Shown: positions 21,820 to 33,191, counted from the stretch's first letter. The stretch is 64,000 bases of DNA from Rhodospirillales bacterium (GCA_017640505.1 JAEPQO010000002.1:496001-560000), one strand, 5' to 3'. Notes: generated from the letters alone by a model not told the origin. A program made the numbers and translations.

Positions 21820-22323
21820 TCAGAACGGAATTTCGTCGTCGAGGTCGCCGCCCGGGCCGCTGCTGCCGCCCGATCCGCCGCCGGAGGACCCACCGCTGTC
21901 CGGGCCGTCCCAGGAGGGTGGCTCGTCGTTGCCGCCACCGCCGCCGTAGCCACCGCCACCACCGCCGCCACCGGCGGAATCAAGCATGGTCAGGACGCCG
22001 GAGAAGCGTTGCAGCACCACCTCGGTGGTATACTTCTCGATGCCGTCATTGCCGGTCCATTTGCGGGTCTGCAGGGAGCCTTCCAGGTAAACCTTGGAGC
22101 CCTTCTTGATGTATTTCTCGACGATATCGGCAAGGCGCTCGTCGAACACGACGACGCGGTGCCATTCCGTCTTTTCACGGCGCTCGCCGGTCTGCTTGTC
22201 ACGCCATTGATCGGAGGTGGCGACGCTCATGTTGGCGATCTTCTGGCCCGACTGGGTGAAGCGGATTTCCGGATCTCGGCCGAGATTACCGACAAGAATG
22301 ACTTTGTTGACTGAGCCTGCCAT
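21820..22323 (-). CDS. ssb: Single-stranded DNA-binding protein
   Basis: SSB coats single-stranded DNA as a tetramer during replication, repair and recombination. The 167-residue sequence begins MAGSVNKVILVGNLGRDPE, the OB-fold signature, and continues with KIANMSVATS, TEWHRVVVFDE and KKGSKVYLEGSLQTRKW. A Gly-rich linker (about residues 116-160) leads to the acidic tip DDEIPF, the protein-interaction tail. The length and tail are typical. In many alphaproteobacteria ssb sits near uvrA and gyrA, as here, with uvrA on the opposite strand. Confidence 0.97.
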   Translation of the reverse strand: MAGSVNKVILVGNLGRDPEIRFTQSGQKIANMSVATSDQWRDKQTGERREKTEWHRVVVFDERLADIVEKYIKKGSKVYLEGSLQTRKWTGNDGIEKYTTEVVLQRFSGVLTMLDSAGGGGGGGGYGGGGGNDEPPSWDGPDSGGSSGGGSGGSSGPGGDLDDEIPF

Positions 22324-22394
22324 TTTTCCCCCTCTTGGATGAATTCGACGGCACTATAACGGGTGGTGAATAACGAGTGGAGTCCGTTTCGCGG

Positions 22395-22637
22395 CTACTG
22401 TTCCCGGGGCACCGGAAAAGCCGTGTCTTGGAATCCCTTGGCCTTGGCAATGAACTCGCGGGCGATCTCGATGATCTGTTCATCGGGTTCCTCGAGCTTC
22501 ACGAGCGCGGCAATCCCGATCTCCAGCAATGCCATGCCGTACACGTACTGGCTTACACCCTGATCCTGAAACTGGACGAGCGCGTCGGAAAGCACCAGAT
22601 CGGCCTTCTCGAACTCCTCGTTTAGCTCTTCACTCAT
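22395..22637 (-). CDS. Small conserved helical protein
   Basis: An 80-residue acidic, helical protein beginning MSEELNEEFEKADLVLSDALV. The ATG at 22637 is chosen because AGGAGA lies seven bases upstream; the open frame extends eight codons further. It has no signal peptide, Cys or hydrophobic segment. Two short helical blocks (VQFQDQGVSQYVYGMALLEIG and PDEQIIEIAREFIAKAKGF) can be seen, but no known domain is recognised. It is upstream of ssb in the same orientation, about 70 bp away, so it may be co-transcribed. Confidence 0.65.
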   Translation of the reverse strand: MSEELNEEFEKADLVLSDALVQFQDQGVSQYVYGMALLEIGIAALVKLEEPDEQIIEIAREFIAKAKGFQDTAFPVPREQ

Positions 22638-22924
22638 GCCTGTTCTCCTCATTTGGTGCATCGCCGTGTGTTGGCTCGCAGTCTCGTCACGGCGGCGCGT
22701 GTGTCAACGTGCCAGATCGTTCATGCAAATATCAGAGAGATTCTTGTCGTATTTCTACTAAAAATAGAAAAATGAATGAAATCCCGCAATCCCTGTTGCC
22801 CAACCGGTACCATTCCCGGCCGTGACGGCGCCTTTCGCCGAAACCGAATTACAAGACAAACACGCCGATGCGACAATATCGGTCACGTGTTGAACCAAAT
22901 AAATACGACCTTTGGGGGTATAAG

Positions 22925-22940
22925 TGTGACGACCGTCACA
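22925..22940. promoter_or_regulatory. CRP-consensus-like palindrome upstream of receiver-domain gene
   Basis: The 16-bp site is TGTGA-N6-TCACA, an exact match to the CRP-family core, with arms TGTGAC and GTCACA. It lies 60-75 bp before ATG 23000 in an otherwise gene-free stretch of about 360 bp (22638-22999). A CRP/FNR-type regulator binding here is inferred, not shown. Confidence 0.5.
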
Positions 22941-22999
22941 GCTAGACTTATCCACAGGCTGAAACATTTCGATACCGTAATAGGTGTGGTGGTGTCGGA

Positions 23000-23917
23000 A
23001 TGCAATCACTCGGAAATGTGAAAGTATTGCTGTACGACCCGAACCTGGAATTTCTCGGCACAATAAGAAACGTCCTAAGGGAAAGTGGTTTCGGGGATAT
23101 ATCGAGTACGAATACGCCGGAGGCTGTGCGTGTCGCCCTCGACTGCAATGAAGTTGACCTGTTAATCGGCTACGCACACGCCGAGGACAACGCGTTGTGC
23201 ACAATCATCAAGGACGTCCGGGATCGGCGGCTGGGGGAAAACCCCTTCCCGGTGGTCATCGGCCTGACCGACGACAAGCATCGCGATTCCATGACCAAGG
23301 TCGTAAATGCCGGCTTCGACGGGCTTGCGCTCAAGCCCCTGGACCCGCCCGTGTTCCGTAAGCGGATCGAGTATTTCCTGCAGAAACGCAAGCCGTTCGT
23401 GGCGACCGCCGACTATATCGGGCCCGACCGCCGCCAGGACATTCGCTCGGCAGAGGCCTTCAAGGCACAGATGAATGTTCCCAACCCGGTCAAGATCATC
23501 GCCGAGGGCACGTCGCGCACGATGATGATGCAACAGGTCAGCGAGGTTTCGGCCGCGCTCGACGAACGGAAGATCCTGAGCGACGTCAGGGGCGTCAACT
23601 GGATCGCCGGCAAGATGACGGCCGCCAACGCCGTCGGCAACGCCAAGGTGCTCGAAAGCGGTATCCGGCAACTGGACATGATCTCGCATGACATCGACTG
23701 GCGCCTGAACCGTACGATTTACCGGCATGTCCGCGAGCTTTGCGATTCTCTGCTGGAAGTCTCCGGCCGGTTGATGGAGTCGATGAACAAGCCGAACGGC
23801 AAGGACATCGAGGATCTTCGCGACCTCGCGCAAAAAATCCTCAACCGTTGCGACGCCGAGCACCCGGATACCATCCGTGCCCGCGAAGGTCAGAAAATGC
23901 CCGTCGCCCACGCCTGA
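23000..23917 (+). CDS. Receiver-domain protein lacking the phospho-acceptor Asp
   Basis: A 305-residue protein whose first 130 residues look like a response-regulator receiver: beta1 KVLLYDPN (D13 followed by Pro instead of a second acid), beta3 DLLIGYAH with Tyr58 or Gly57 where Asp is expected, beta4 VVIGLTDD with the conserved Thr, and beta5 LALKP with the conserved Lys. The C-terminal half is helical, with [17 protein letters not shown] and [14 protein letters not shown], and has no DNA-binding, kinase or cyclase motif. It is preceded by a CRP-like site and followed about 140 bp later by uvrA. A pseudo-receiver that works by protein contacts, not phosphorylation, is inferred. Confidence 0.72.
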   Translation: MQSLGNVKVLLYDPNLEFLGTIRNVLRESGFGDISSTNTPEAVRVALDCNEVDLLIGYAHAEDNALCTIIKDVRDRRLGENPFPVVIGLTDDKHRDSMTKVVNAGFDGLALKPLDPPVFRKRIEYFLQKRKPFVATADYIGPDRRQDIRSAEAFKAQMNVPNPVKIIAEGTSRTMMMQQVSEVSAALDERKILSDVRGVNWIAGKMTAANAVGNAKVLESGIRQLDMISHDIDWRLNRTIYRHVRELCDSLLEVSGRLMESMNKPNGKDIEDLRDLAQKILNRCDAEHPDTIRAREGQKMPVAHA

Positions 23918-24057
23918 CCGGCGCCGGGTCCCGCGCAGGTTTCACAAAGGCGTTATCCACCGGCGCGTGGCGAATCCTTTCTTTACGCCGTTCGCAATCC
24001 CATATACCGATAGTCCCTTGTGCGGCACTCGAAAAACCAACCTGCAACTGGCTTGTC

Positions 24058-26957
<2,900 letters not shown>

Positions 26958-26961
<4 letters not shown>

Positions 26962-27155
26962 GCGAGAGCGGTTCGCGCCAAGCCCACCTCCGCGAGCTGC
27001 GCGCCGCCAAGGCCGAGTTCGAACATCAGCTCAGACGATATGCGGACGCCGCCGAACGTGCCGGCGGCGTGCTCGGCGCATCCGAAGCGGACGTGAAGCG
27101 GCTGAAAAAGAACGTCGCCGACATCGCGGCGATTGAGGACGAAATCCAATCATAA
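26958..27155 (+). CDS. Small coiled-coil protein overlapping uvrA
   Basis: A 65-residue charged helical protein starting at GTG 26958, four bases inside the end of uvrA (GTGA overlap), so it is translationally coupled. It has an N-terminal [27 protein letters not shown] helix and a C-terminal [17 protein letters not shown] helix. No known domain, Cys or membrane segment is seen. A repeat element begins one base after its stop. Function is unknown. Confidence 0.55.
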
Positions 27156-27262
27156 CCCCCTCACCTGTCCTCTCCCCCACATTCGTGGAGGAGAGGGACT
27201 CTCGACGCAAAACCGCAACCTGCCCCTCTCCCCCTTTCAGGGGGAGAGGTCGGGTGAGGGGG
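27156..27262. repeat. Palindromic intergenic repeat, family A copy 1
   Basis: A 107-bp element beginning CCCCCTCACCTGTCCTCTCC and ending with its near reverse complement (GGGTGAGGGGG). The middle contains GGACTCTCGACGCAAA. Copies of very similar sequence lie at 34064-34165 and 54843-54947. It folds into one long hairpin and fills the gap between the small coiled-coil gene and the Pycsar-effector-like gene. Confidence 0.85.
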
Positions 27263-27358
27263 CGAGCATGTCTGTCGCCAGCCACACTCCCGCCACATTG
27301 CACTGTATGGTGGCCGGGCCCACATCTGAAACCCCAACCGGAAAACGAGGAGGAACCT

Positions 27359-27895
27359 ATGTCCGAACAGATATCCGGTAATTTTCACGAGACCCTTGGC
27401 GCGAACGGCCTGATGTCCGTGTTGCACGAGGCACAGGACACCGTCCGCAGTTACGACACCAAGGCGCAGATCGTCGGCGTCGGCTATATCTTCGCGCTCG
27501 GCGTCGTGCAGCAGTCCGGCAAGCACATGCCGGTGCCGATGGAATGGGCCGGCTGGTACGTGTTCACCGGCTGGGTGGTGGTCATCCTGCCGATCATCAT
27601 GTACGCGCTGGTGCTGTACCCGTCGCGCATCGACAAGGTGACCAAGAAACGCAACCTGCAGGCCGTCGATGGCACCATGTACTTCGACAACACAAAGTTC
27701 ACCGAAGCCGAAGCCTACACCCGCGCCGTGCTGAAAGCGGACTGGGCCAAGGAAATTGTTTTCGAAATCGTCAAGGTATCCGACATCCGCGACAAGAAGC
27801 GGACGCGCTTTCTGCGCGCGTTGTACTGGACAGGCGCTTCGTTCTTTCTATTGTTCCTGTCGCAAATGTTGCGCGCCAATGGAGTTCTACAATAA
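27359..27895 (+). CDS. Pycsar-effector-like (PycTM-type) membrane protein
   Basis: A 178-residue protein with three hydrophobic helices: IVGVGYIFALGVV, WYVFTGWVVVILPIIMYALVL, and near the C-terminus LYWTGASFFLLFL. Ahead of helix 1 is the motif RSYDTKAQ, and after helix 2 are YPSRIDK, GTMYFDNTKF and a helix IVFEIVKVSDIRDKKRTRFLRAL. This order (D-T-K-A before helix 1, then P-R, Y-F-D/G-N and K-rich helix before the last membrane segment) matches the Pycsar effector family as I recall it. Those proteins are triggered by cyclic pyrimidines made by PycC and harm the membrane during phage infection. No cyclase gene adjoins it. ATG 27359 follows GAGGAGGAA. It overlaps the next gene by one base. Confidence 0.6.
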   Translation: MSEQISGNFHETLGANGLMSVLHEAQDTVRSYDTKAQIVGVGYIFALGVVQQSGKHMPVPMEWAGWYVFTGWVVVILPIIMYALVLYPSRIDKVTKKRNLQAVDGTMYFDNTKFTEAEAYTRAVLKADWAKEIVFEIVKVSDIRDKKRTRFLRALYWTGASFFLLFLSQMLRANGVLQ

Positions 27896-28323
27896 TGCCA
27901 GAATCGAAACTTCGCCCCGACGTGACCGTCGACATGATGATCGACCGCGCCAAGGGATACCTGCCCGATTACATGGGTGTCGAACCGGTCGAGATCACGG
28001 CGGGCAAGCTTGTGTCGCGCCTGTCGATCAAGCCGCACCACACGGCGCCGAACGGCTTCCTGCATGCGGCGACGGTCATCGCGCTGGCCGATACCACGTG
28101 CGGTTATGCGACGTTCGCGCACCTGCCGGAAGGGGCGAAGAACTTCACCACCATCGAGCTCAAGTCCAATCACCTCGGCACCGCCCGCGAAGGTGCCATC
28201 CGCGCCACGGCGACGGCACAGCACCTGGGCGGTCGCACGCACGTGTGGGACGCCAAGGTCGAGGACGAAAACACCGGCAAGACCATCGCCCTCTTCCGCT
28301 GCACGCAGATGATCCTTACATAA
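27895..28323 (+). CDS. PaaI-type hotdog thioesterase
   Basis: A 142-residue hotdog-fold protein. The motif HHTAPNGFLHAATVIALADTTCG, with the N-G-x-L-H-A turn and the following acidic residue on the long helix, is that of PaaI/YdiI thioesterases that hydrolyse acyl-CoA in the cytosol. ATG 27895 overlaps the stop of the Pycsar-effector-like gene (TAATG), so the two are translationally coupled. A lipoprotein gene follows 6 bp later. The acyl substrate is unknown. Confidence 0.87.
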   Translation: MPESKLRPDVTVDMMIDRAKGYLPDYMGVEPVEITAGKLVSRLSIKPHHTAPNGFLHAATVIALADTTCGYATFAHLPEGAKNFTTIELKSNHLGTAREGAIRATATAQHLGGRTHVWDAKVEDENTGKTIALFRCTQMILT

Positions 28324-28329
28324 AGGGGT

Positions 28330-28737
28330 ATGAAACGGGTTCTGCCCCTCATTCCCCTGCTTGCCCTCGGTGCCTGCGCACAGGCACCGGACATCGCCGA
28401 CTGGCCGCCCAAAGCCCCCGCCGTCGATGACGCAACGGTGCAGCGTTATGTCGACATTTACGCGCACAAGGAGCCGGTCGCACCGGTCTATACCCCTGAA
28501 GAGCTGGACGCGCTCAACCTGCTCAACCGCCGCATGCTCAGAAACGATACGCCGGACGGCGACATCGAGAAGCTGCGTCGGGAACTGGAAGAGATTCGTG
28601 CCGCCGGCGAGCATGACGACGAGGCCGAGCCGCGCGGCTATTCACGCAACGAGATCAACGCCATCAAGCGCCGCATCGAACGGCGTTATGAAAGCAAACA
28701 CGACCAGCGGATGGCACTGAAGCGGTACGGTTTGTGA
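28330..28737 (+). CDS. Predicted lipoprotein
   Basis: A 135-residue protein with a lipoprotein signal, MKRVLPLIPLLALGAC (lipobox LGAC), then a helical, charged mature region (EELDALNLLNRRML, DIEKLRRELEEIRAAGE, EINAIKRRIERRYESKHDQR). The mature part is rich in Glu and Arg and may form a coiled coil. No known domain is seen. It starts 6 bp after the thioesterase, as the last gene of a likely operon with the Pycsar-effector-like and thioesterase genes. Confidence 0.65.
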   Translation: MKRVLPLIPLLALGACAQAPDIADWPPKAPAVDDATVQRYVDIYAHKEPVAPVYTPEELDALNLLNRRMLRNDTPDGDIEKLRRELEEIRAAGEHDDEAEPRGYSRNEINAIKRRIERRYESKHDQRMALKRYGL

Positions 28738-28750
28738 TTATCTACGTTTG

Positions 28751-28894
28751 TCGTCCTGAACTTGGTTCAGGACCCATGCTTCGAGACGCTCGCAATACTC
28801 GCTCCTCACCATGAGGTTAAACGATTCCTCATCCTGAGGAGGCCGCAGGCCGTCTCGAAGGATTTATGGACCCTGAAACGAGTTCAGGGTGACG
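28751..28894. repeat. Palindromic intergenic repeat, family B copy 1
   Basis: About 144 bp beginning TCGTCCTGAACTTGGTTCAG and ending with GAGTTCAGGGTGACG, the complementary arm. The inner part contains CTCCTCACCATGAG and CATCCTGAGGAGGCC. Related copies lie at 32359-32440, 61491-61571 and 61606-61633. It is the only content between the lipoprotein gene and the convergent hypothetical gene. Confidence 0.85.
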
Positions 28895-28905
28895 GTTTCA
28901 TTTGT

Positions 28906-29241
28906 TCAGTAAAACCGCCCGAAGACGGACCTGAGTCCTGTAAACACGGCTCGGAACAGCTTGCCGATGCGGCTGATATCCTCGGACCCGGCACGGACGC
29001 GCTCCTGTACTGTCGTGCTGTCACGGTCGGACCGGATGTCGCGCGCGAGGTCGAGACCGCGGCCAAGGTTCACGATCTTGGCGCCACTCGAAATTTCGAC
29101 CGTATCGTAAATCTCGCGCCCCTTTGGCGTGTAGGCAGCCTGCTGCTCCCGCTTGCCCGAATAGGCATTATTGCGGTGCTGCCCAAGCAGTTGCTGCAGC
29201 AGATTCCGCTGCGCCGTATTGCGTTCCGAAACTTCGACCAT
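28906..29241 (-). CDS. Hypothetical protein with DTVEISSGAKIVNLGRG motif
   Basis: A protein of about 111 residues (from ATG 29241; an upstream TTG at 29268 would add nine). It is basic at the N-terminus and carries the stretch KGREIYDTVEISSGAKIVNLGRGLDLARDI, a pattern I have seen in short uncharacterised Rhodospirillales proteins. It has no signal peptide, Cys or membrane helix. It lies between repeat family B copy 1 and the CoA-transferase gene on the same strand. Function is unknown. Confidence 0.6.
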   Translation of the reverse strand: MVEVSERNTAQRNLLQQLLGQHRNNAYSGKREQQAAYTPKGREIYDTVEISSGAKIVNLGRGLDLARDIRSDRDSTTVQERVRAGSEDISRIGKLFRAVFTGLRSVFGRFY

Positions 29242-29287
29242 GGGCGGAATATACGCCCGATTCCCCAAGACCGGTTAGTGATATTTT

Positions 29288-30439
29288 CTAAAGCCAGTCC
29301 GGATTGTCGCCGTCGGCGCCCAAGGGTCTGGGCGCGAAATAGACCCGTGGCGGCGTCTTCGACAGCTTGATCGGCGAGGCGACGATGCGCATCGGGCCGA
29401 CGGTCTCGTGCACGACCTCCTGCACCACGCCGCGCTCGGCCAGTTCCGGGGCTTCCATGACCTGGTCGACGGTGCGGATCGCGCCCGCCGGCAGGCCTTC
29501 GGCATGCAGCGCCGCCAGCCACTCGTCCCGCGTCCGGGTCAGGAACGTGGCCTCGAGGATTTCATAGAGCGCGACCCGGTTTTCGACGCGCGCCGGGTTG
29601 GTCGCAAAGCGCGGGTCGTCGGCCAGTTCGGCAAATCCCATGACTTTGCAGAGCTTGCGGAACTGCCGGTTGGCACCGATCGCCAATGCAATCGGATAAT
29701 CCGCCGTTTCGAACGGACGGTACGGACACACCGTCGGGTGATCGTTGCCGAGGCGCGGCGGGCGATCGCCGGTCATCAGGTAGGCCGCTGCCTGGTTGGC
29801 AAGAAGCGTCGCCGCGCCATCAAGAAGGGAGATATCGACGTCCTGCCCCTCCCCGGTCTTCTCCCGGTGATAGAGTGCAGCCAGCACGCCCTGCGTCGCG
29901 TACTGCCCGGCGACGATATCGGTTACCGCGGCGCCGACCTTCATCGGCTCGGTATCTTCGTCGCCGATGATCGACATCAGCCCGCTTTCCGCCTGGATGA
30001 CGAAGTCGTACCCGGCGCGTTCCGACATCTGCCCGGTGCGGCCGTAACCGGAGACGGAGCAGACGATCAGGCCGGGATTTTCTTTCCTGAGTTCGTCGGG
30101 GGCGAGGCCGAACTTCTCCAGCGTGCCCTTACGAAAATTCTCGACCAGGATGTCCGCCGTCAGGGCGAGACGCTTGACGAGCGCCAGACCCTCCTCGGTC
30201 TTCAGGTCGGCGACGACACTCCGCTTATTGCGCCCGGCGACCATGAAGTACGCGCTCTCGCCGTTCTTGAACGGCGGGCCGAAGTGGCGCACGTCGTCGC
30301 CCTCGGGGCTTTCGATCTTGATCACGTCGGCACCGAGATCGCCCAGCACCATGGCGCACCAGGGACCCGCCAGTACGCGCGACAGGTCCAGAACCTTGAT
30401 ACCGTCGAGCGCGCCCTTCGACGCCGATTGCGCAGTCAT
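29288..30439 (-). CDS. CaiB/BaiF (class III) CoA-transferase
   Basis: Class III CoA-transferases move CoA between carboxylic acids through an Asp-anhydride intermediate. The 383-residue sequence begins GIKVLDLSRVLAGPWC and contains DLGADVIKIESPEGDDVR, GRNKRSVVADLK, GYDFVIQAESGLMS, and GEGQDVDISLLDGAATL, where the catalytic Asp lies. The end has GADGDNPDWL. This layout is the full family profile. It is separate from the two-subunit CoA-transferase at 32-34 kb. The substrate (formyl-, succinyl- or other acid) cannot be assigned. Confidence 0.92.
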   Translation of the reverse strand: MTAQSASKGALDGIKVLDLSRVLAGPWCAMVLGDLGADVIKIESPEGDDVRHFGPPFKNGESAYFMVAGRNKRSVVADLKTEEGLALVKRLALTADILVENFRKGTLEKFGLAPDELRKENPGLIVCSVSGYGRTGQMSERAGYDFVIQAESGLMSIIGDEDTEPMKVGAAVTDIVAGQYATQGVLAALYHREKTGEGQDVDISLLDGAATLLANQAAAYLMTGDRPPRLGNDHPTVCPYRPFETADYPIALAIGANRQFRKLCKVMGFAELADDPRFATNPARVENRVALYEILEATFLTRTRDEWLAALHAEGLPAGAIRTVDQVMEAPELAERGVVQEVVHETVGPMRIVASPIKLSKTPPRVYFAPRPLGADGDNPDWL

Positions 30440-30578
30440 GTCGAAAAACTCCCATGAAGAAAACCTGATATGAAGCGGGAGTGTATCGCCTCACCTCCGG
30501 ATGGCAACGCCGCCACGTATTGCCCGCCCAAATAGGCCGCGTTATTGTGCAAAAAACCACAATTTGGGAGGGGATATA

Positions 30579-31400
30579 ATGCCGGACGAACCGGCGCCCG
30601 ATCAGGCAGCGGCACCGACGGCCATACCGTTCGCCAGGCGCATCAACACCGTCAGCACCAACGAACCGTGGCAATGGCTCGCGCTCGGCTGGGCCGACAT
30701 GCGTCGTACGCGCGGCATCAGCCTCGTTTATGGCCTGATCTTCGTGGTGCTGGGCTACGCCGTGACGGCCGGTCTCTATCAGCTTGGCTATTATTATCTG
30801 ATCTGGCCGATGAGCGCCGGCTTCGTGCTGGTTGCCCCCGTATTTGCCGTCGGCATCTATGAACTGAGCCGCCGGCTGGAACGCGGCGAACCGGTCACGT
30901 TTACGTCGGCCCTGATGGCATGGCGGCGCGCGCCGGGCCGAATCCTCGGCTCCGGGCTGGCGATGGCGTTCTTCCTGATCCTCTGGCTCCGGACGGCGGC
31001 GCTGATCTATGTGATCAACTTCCCGTACGGGATGCTGACCATCCAGAATCTTTTGAATACCGCGTTCTTCTCGGCAGACGGCCTCTCGTTCATGGCCGTC
31101 GGCACGGTGATCGGTGCCGTCTTCGCCGTCACGGCGTTTCTCGTCAGCGCGGTGTCGCTGCCGATGATGCTGGGCGAGCAGGCGGACTTTTTGCCTGCCC
31201 TGCTGACGTCGATTTTCGCGGTCACGCGCAACCCGGCGGCGATGGCGGTATGGGCGGCAATTATCGTCGTCGTGATCGGCGTCGGCATGGCAGCGGCGAT
31301 GATCGGCCTCGCCATCGCGCTGCCGCTGATCGGGCACGCGACCTGGCATGCGTACCGGACGCTCGTCAAATCGGAACCGCAAACTGCAAACGGAACCTGA
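30579..31400 (+). CDS. DUF2189 integral membrane protein
   Basis: A 273-residue inner-membrane protein. The DUF2189 motif PWQWLALGWADMRRTRGISLVYG opens the domain, followed by about six hydrophobic helices and a cytoplasmic loop YELSRRLERGEPV between helices 2 and 3. ATG 30579 follows the strong ribosome site GGGAGGGG. The family has no known biochemical function but is common in proteobacteria. It starts about 140 bp from the divergent CoA-transferase start, and the MBL-fold gene begins 3 bp after its stop. Confidence 0.85.
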   Translation: MPDEPAPDQAAAPTAIPFARRINTVSTNEPWQWLALGWADMRRTRGISLVYGLIFVVLGYAVTAGLYQLGYYYLIWPMSAGFVLVAPVFAVGIYELSRRLERGEPVTFTSALMAWRRAPGRILGSGLAMAFFLILWLRTAALIYVINFPYGMLTIQNLLNTAFFSADGLSFMAVGTVIGAVFAVTAFLVSAVSLPMMLGEQADFLPALLTSIFAVTRNPAAMAVWAAIIVVVIGVGMAAAMIGLAIALPLIGHATWHAYRTLVKSEPQTANGT

Positions 31401-31403
31401 CGT

Positions 31404-32144
31404 ATGGAACTGACCTTCGTCGGCTGCGGTGACGCCTTCGGCACCGGCGGCCGCTTCAACACCTGCTTCTACGTGAAGGCCGACGCCACGGCCTTCCTGA
31501 TCGACTGCGGCGCCACCAGCATGACGGCGATCCGCCACCATGGCATCGATCCGAACAGCATCGACACGATCCTGCTGACGCACCTGCACGGCGATCACTT
31601 CGCGGGTATTCCGTTCTTCATTCTGGATGCACAACTCTATTCAAGGCGCGAAAAGCCGCTGACCGTTGCCGGCCCGCCCGGCACCAAGGCCCGGCTGCAC
31701 GATGCGATGGAGCTGCTGTTCCCCGGCTCGACCGAGGTCACGCGCAAGTTCGACACCACCGTCATCGAAATGCCGAAGCTGGAGACGACCGAAGTTGCGG
31801 GCCTCAGTGTAGAGACATTTCCCGTGTCGCACGCCTGCGGCGATCCACCCTATGCGCTGCGCGTCACGGTCGACGGTAAGACCGTCGCCTATACGGGCGA
31901 TACGCAGTGGTGCGACGGCGTCAAAAGCGCCGGCCACAATGCCGACCTGTTCATCACCGAATGCCTGTTCCATTCCCGGCAGGTGAAGGGACATCTCGAT
32001 CTGCAGACGCTCGAAGAGCACATGCCGGCGATCGCGCCGAAGCGCCTGATCCTGACCCACTTCGGCCCGGAGATGATGGCGAATCTTGCGGAAGTGGCGG
32101 AAAGGTATGAACTCGCCGAGGACGGCAAGACGGTCAGCATTTAG
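31404..32144 (+). CDS. MBL-fold metallo-hydrolase
   Basis: A 246-residue metallo-beta-lactamase-fold protein. The metal motif THLHGDHFAGIPF (HxHxDH) is at about residues 53-65, followed by FPVSHACGDPPYALRV, then GDTQWCDG with the bridging Asp, and ILTHFGPEM with the last His. The arrangement is that of the RNase Z/phosphodiesterase-like group without the tRNA-binding arm. It is translationally close (3 bp) to the DUF2189 gene. Cytosolic; the substrate is unknown. Confidence 0.87.
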   Translation: MELTFVGCGDAFGTGGRFNTCFYVKADATAFLIDCGATSMTAIRHHGIDPNSIDTILLTHLHGDHFAGIPFFILDAQLYSRREKPLTVAGPPGTKARLHDAMELLFPGSTEVTRKFDTTVIEMPKLETTEVAGLSVETFPVSHACGDPPYALRVTVDGKTVAYTGDTQWCDGVKSAGHNADLFITECLFHSRQVKGHLDLQTLEEHMPAIAPKRLILTHFGPEMMANLAEVAERYELAEDGKTVSI

Positions 32145-32447
32145 TGGTCGTCGCCCCGGCGCAGGCCGGGGTCTAATCAAACCGCTACTTAAGTGAGCCA
32201 CAGAGACACAGAGGCACAGAGGAAGAAACGGACCGACCACCTCCGTGTCCTCGGTGCCTCTGTGGTTTGTTCATTTAAGGATTAAGTCCAGGTGCCGACC
32301 GGAGCTTGTACCGGGCAAAGGCCCGGGGCCGGAATGACGCGCTGGTACTATTTGGGCGTCGTCCTGAACTCGGTTCAGGACCCATACTGTAAAAGCGGTT
32401 CAGAGAATTTATGGACCCCGAATCGAGTTCAGGGTGACGAGATAATT
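32145..32447. repeat. Stacked intergenic repeats (families B and C and a GC-rich palindrome)
   Basis: This stretch of about 300 bp has no gene. It contains a short GC-rich palindrome (CCCCGGCGCAGGCCGGGG) at 32156-32173. Next is a family C element at 32198-32267 whose arms are CCACAGAGACACAGAGGCAC and its complement GTGCCTCTGTGG. A GGGCAAAGGCCCGGGGCCGGAATGACG element lies at about 32316-32340, and family B copy 2 at 32359-32440 (CGTCCTGAACTCGGTTCAGG with CGAGTTCAGGGTGACGA). It lies between convergent genes. Confidence 0.8.
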
Positions 32448-33191
32448 TTAAGCCGCGACCTCGACGCCGAGCACGTCCTTGGCGAACGCAGGGTACGTAT
32501 CCGCGACCTCGACCCCGACCGATGAGCGCAGCAGGGCGAGGCGTTCTTCCTCCGGCGCCGGCGTTTCAGCCACGGTCTCCGGCACGTCGATTTCGAAGCC
32601 GGTGTTGTCGAGCACTTCCTCGACCGTGCGGCCGGGCGTCACGCTTTCAAGTTTGAAGCGGCCACGGTCCCGATCAAACGACATCACGCAGAGTTCGGTC
32701 ACCAGGAACTTCGGCCCGCCCGGTCGATGCACGTCCGGATCGCTGACGCCGGGCGCCGAAATGAAATCGACCTTCGGCACGAACACGCGCCGCGAATGTT
32801 CGGGCCGGAACAGGATCACCTTGGGCACCGTGAAGTACATGAAGGCCGATCCGAATGAGCCGGAAAAGCGCTTATCGACCGTCGGGTATTCACCGGTGCC
32901 GACCAGGTTGAGATTGGCCTGTCCGTCGATCTGCACCCCGCCCAGGAAGAACACGTCGATCCGTCCCTGCCCGGCGGCGTCGAAAATTTCGCGCCCGCCG
33001 TCGCAGAACGGGTTGGTCGCCTTGCCGTGGATCAACGAAACACGCGGCATGCCACCCCGCACTTTGCGCGCCAGCAGCGCCGCCGCGCCGGGAATGGGTG
33101 ATGCCGCACCGACGGCGACATGTCGCACGTCGTCGGTCTCAAGCAACCGGGCGATGGTCGTGATCAGAAATTCGTCGCGGGAATAGCTCAC
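32448..33191 (-). CDS. CoA-transferase subunit B (IpdB-like)
   Basis: A 247-residue class I CoA-transferase beta subunit. It starts MSYSRDEFLITTIARLLETDD and has VAVGAASPIPGAAALLARK, GGVQIDGQANLNLVGTG and FVPKVDFISAPG, the profile of the IpdB/GctB-like group. The usual catalytic Glu motif of the beta subunit is not seen at the AASPIP position, as in IpdB, so the pair may act as a hydrolase-like or ring-opening enzyme, not a classic transferase. It overlaps subunit A by 4 bp (ATGAGCTATT at the junction). Confidence 0.82.
   Translation of the reverse strand: MSYSRDEFLITTIARLLETDDVRHVAVGAASPIPGAAALLARKVRGGMPRVSLIHGKATNPFCDGGREIFDAAGQGRIDVFFLGGVQIDGQANLNLVGTGEYPTVDKRFSGSFGSAFMYFTVPKVILFRPEHSRRVFVPKVDFISAPGVSDPDVHRPGGPKFLVTELCVMSFDRDRGRFKLESVTPGRTVEEVLDNTGFEIDVPETVAETPAPEEERLALLRSSVGVEVADTYPAFAKDVLGVEVAA

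Noticed and set aside
23740-24057. N-terminal extension of uvrA
   Set aside because: It overlaps the receiver-like gene and is not similar to the UvrA start, which is conserved from ATG 24058.
28751-28894. CRISPR-like or tRNA-like array
   Set aside because: The elements are single palindromes with two arms, lacking spacers and regular repeats; they are hairpin repeats.
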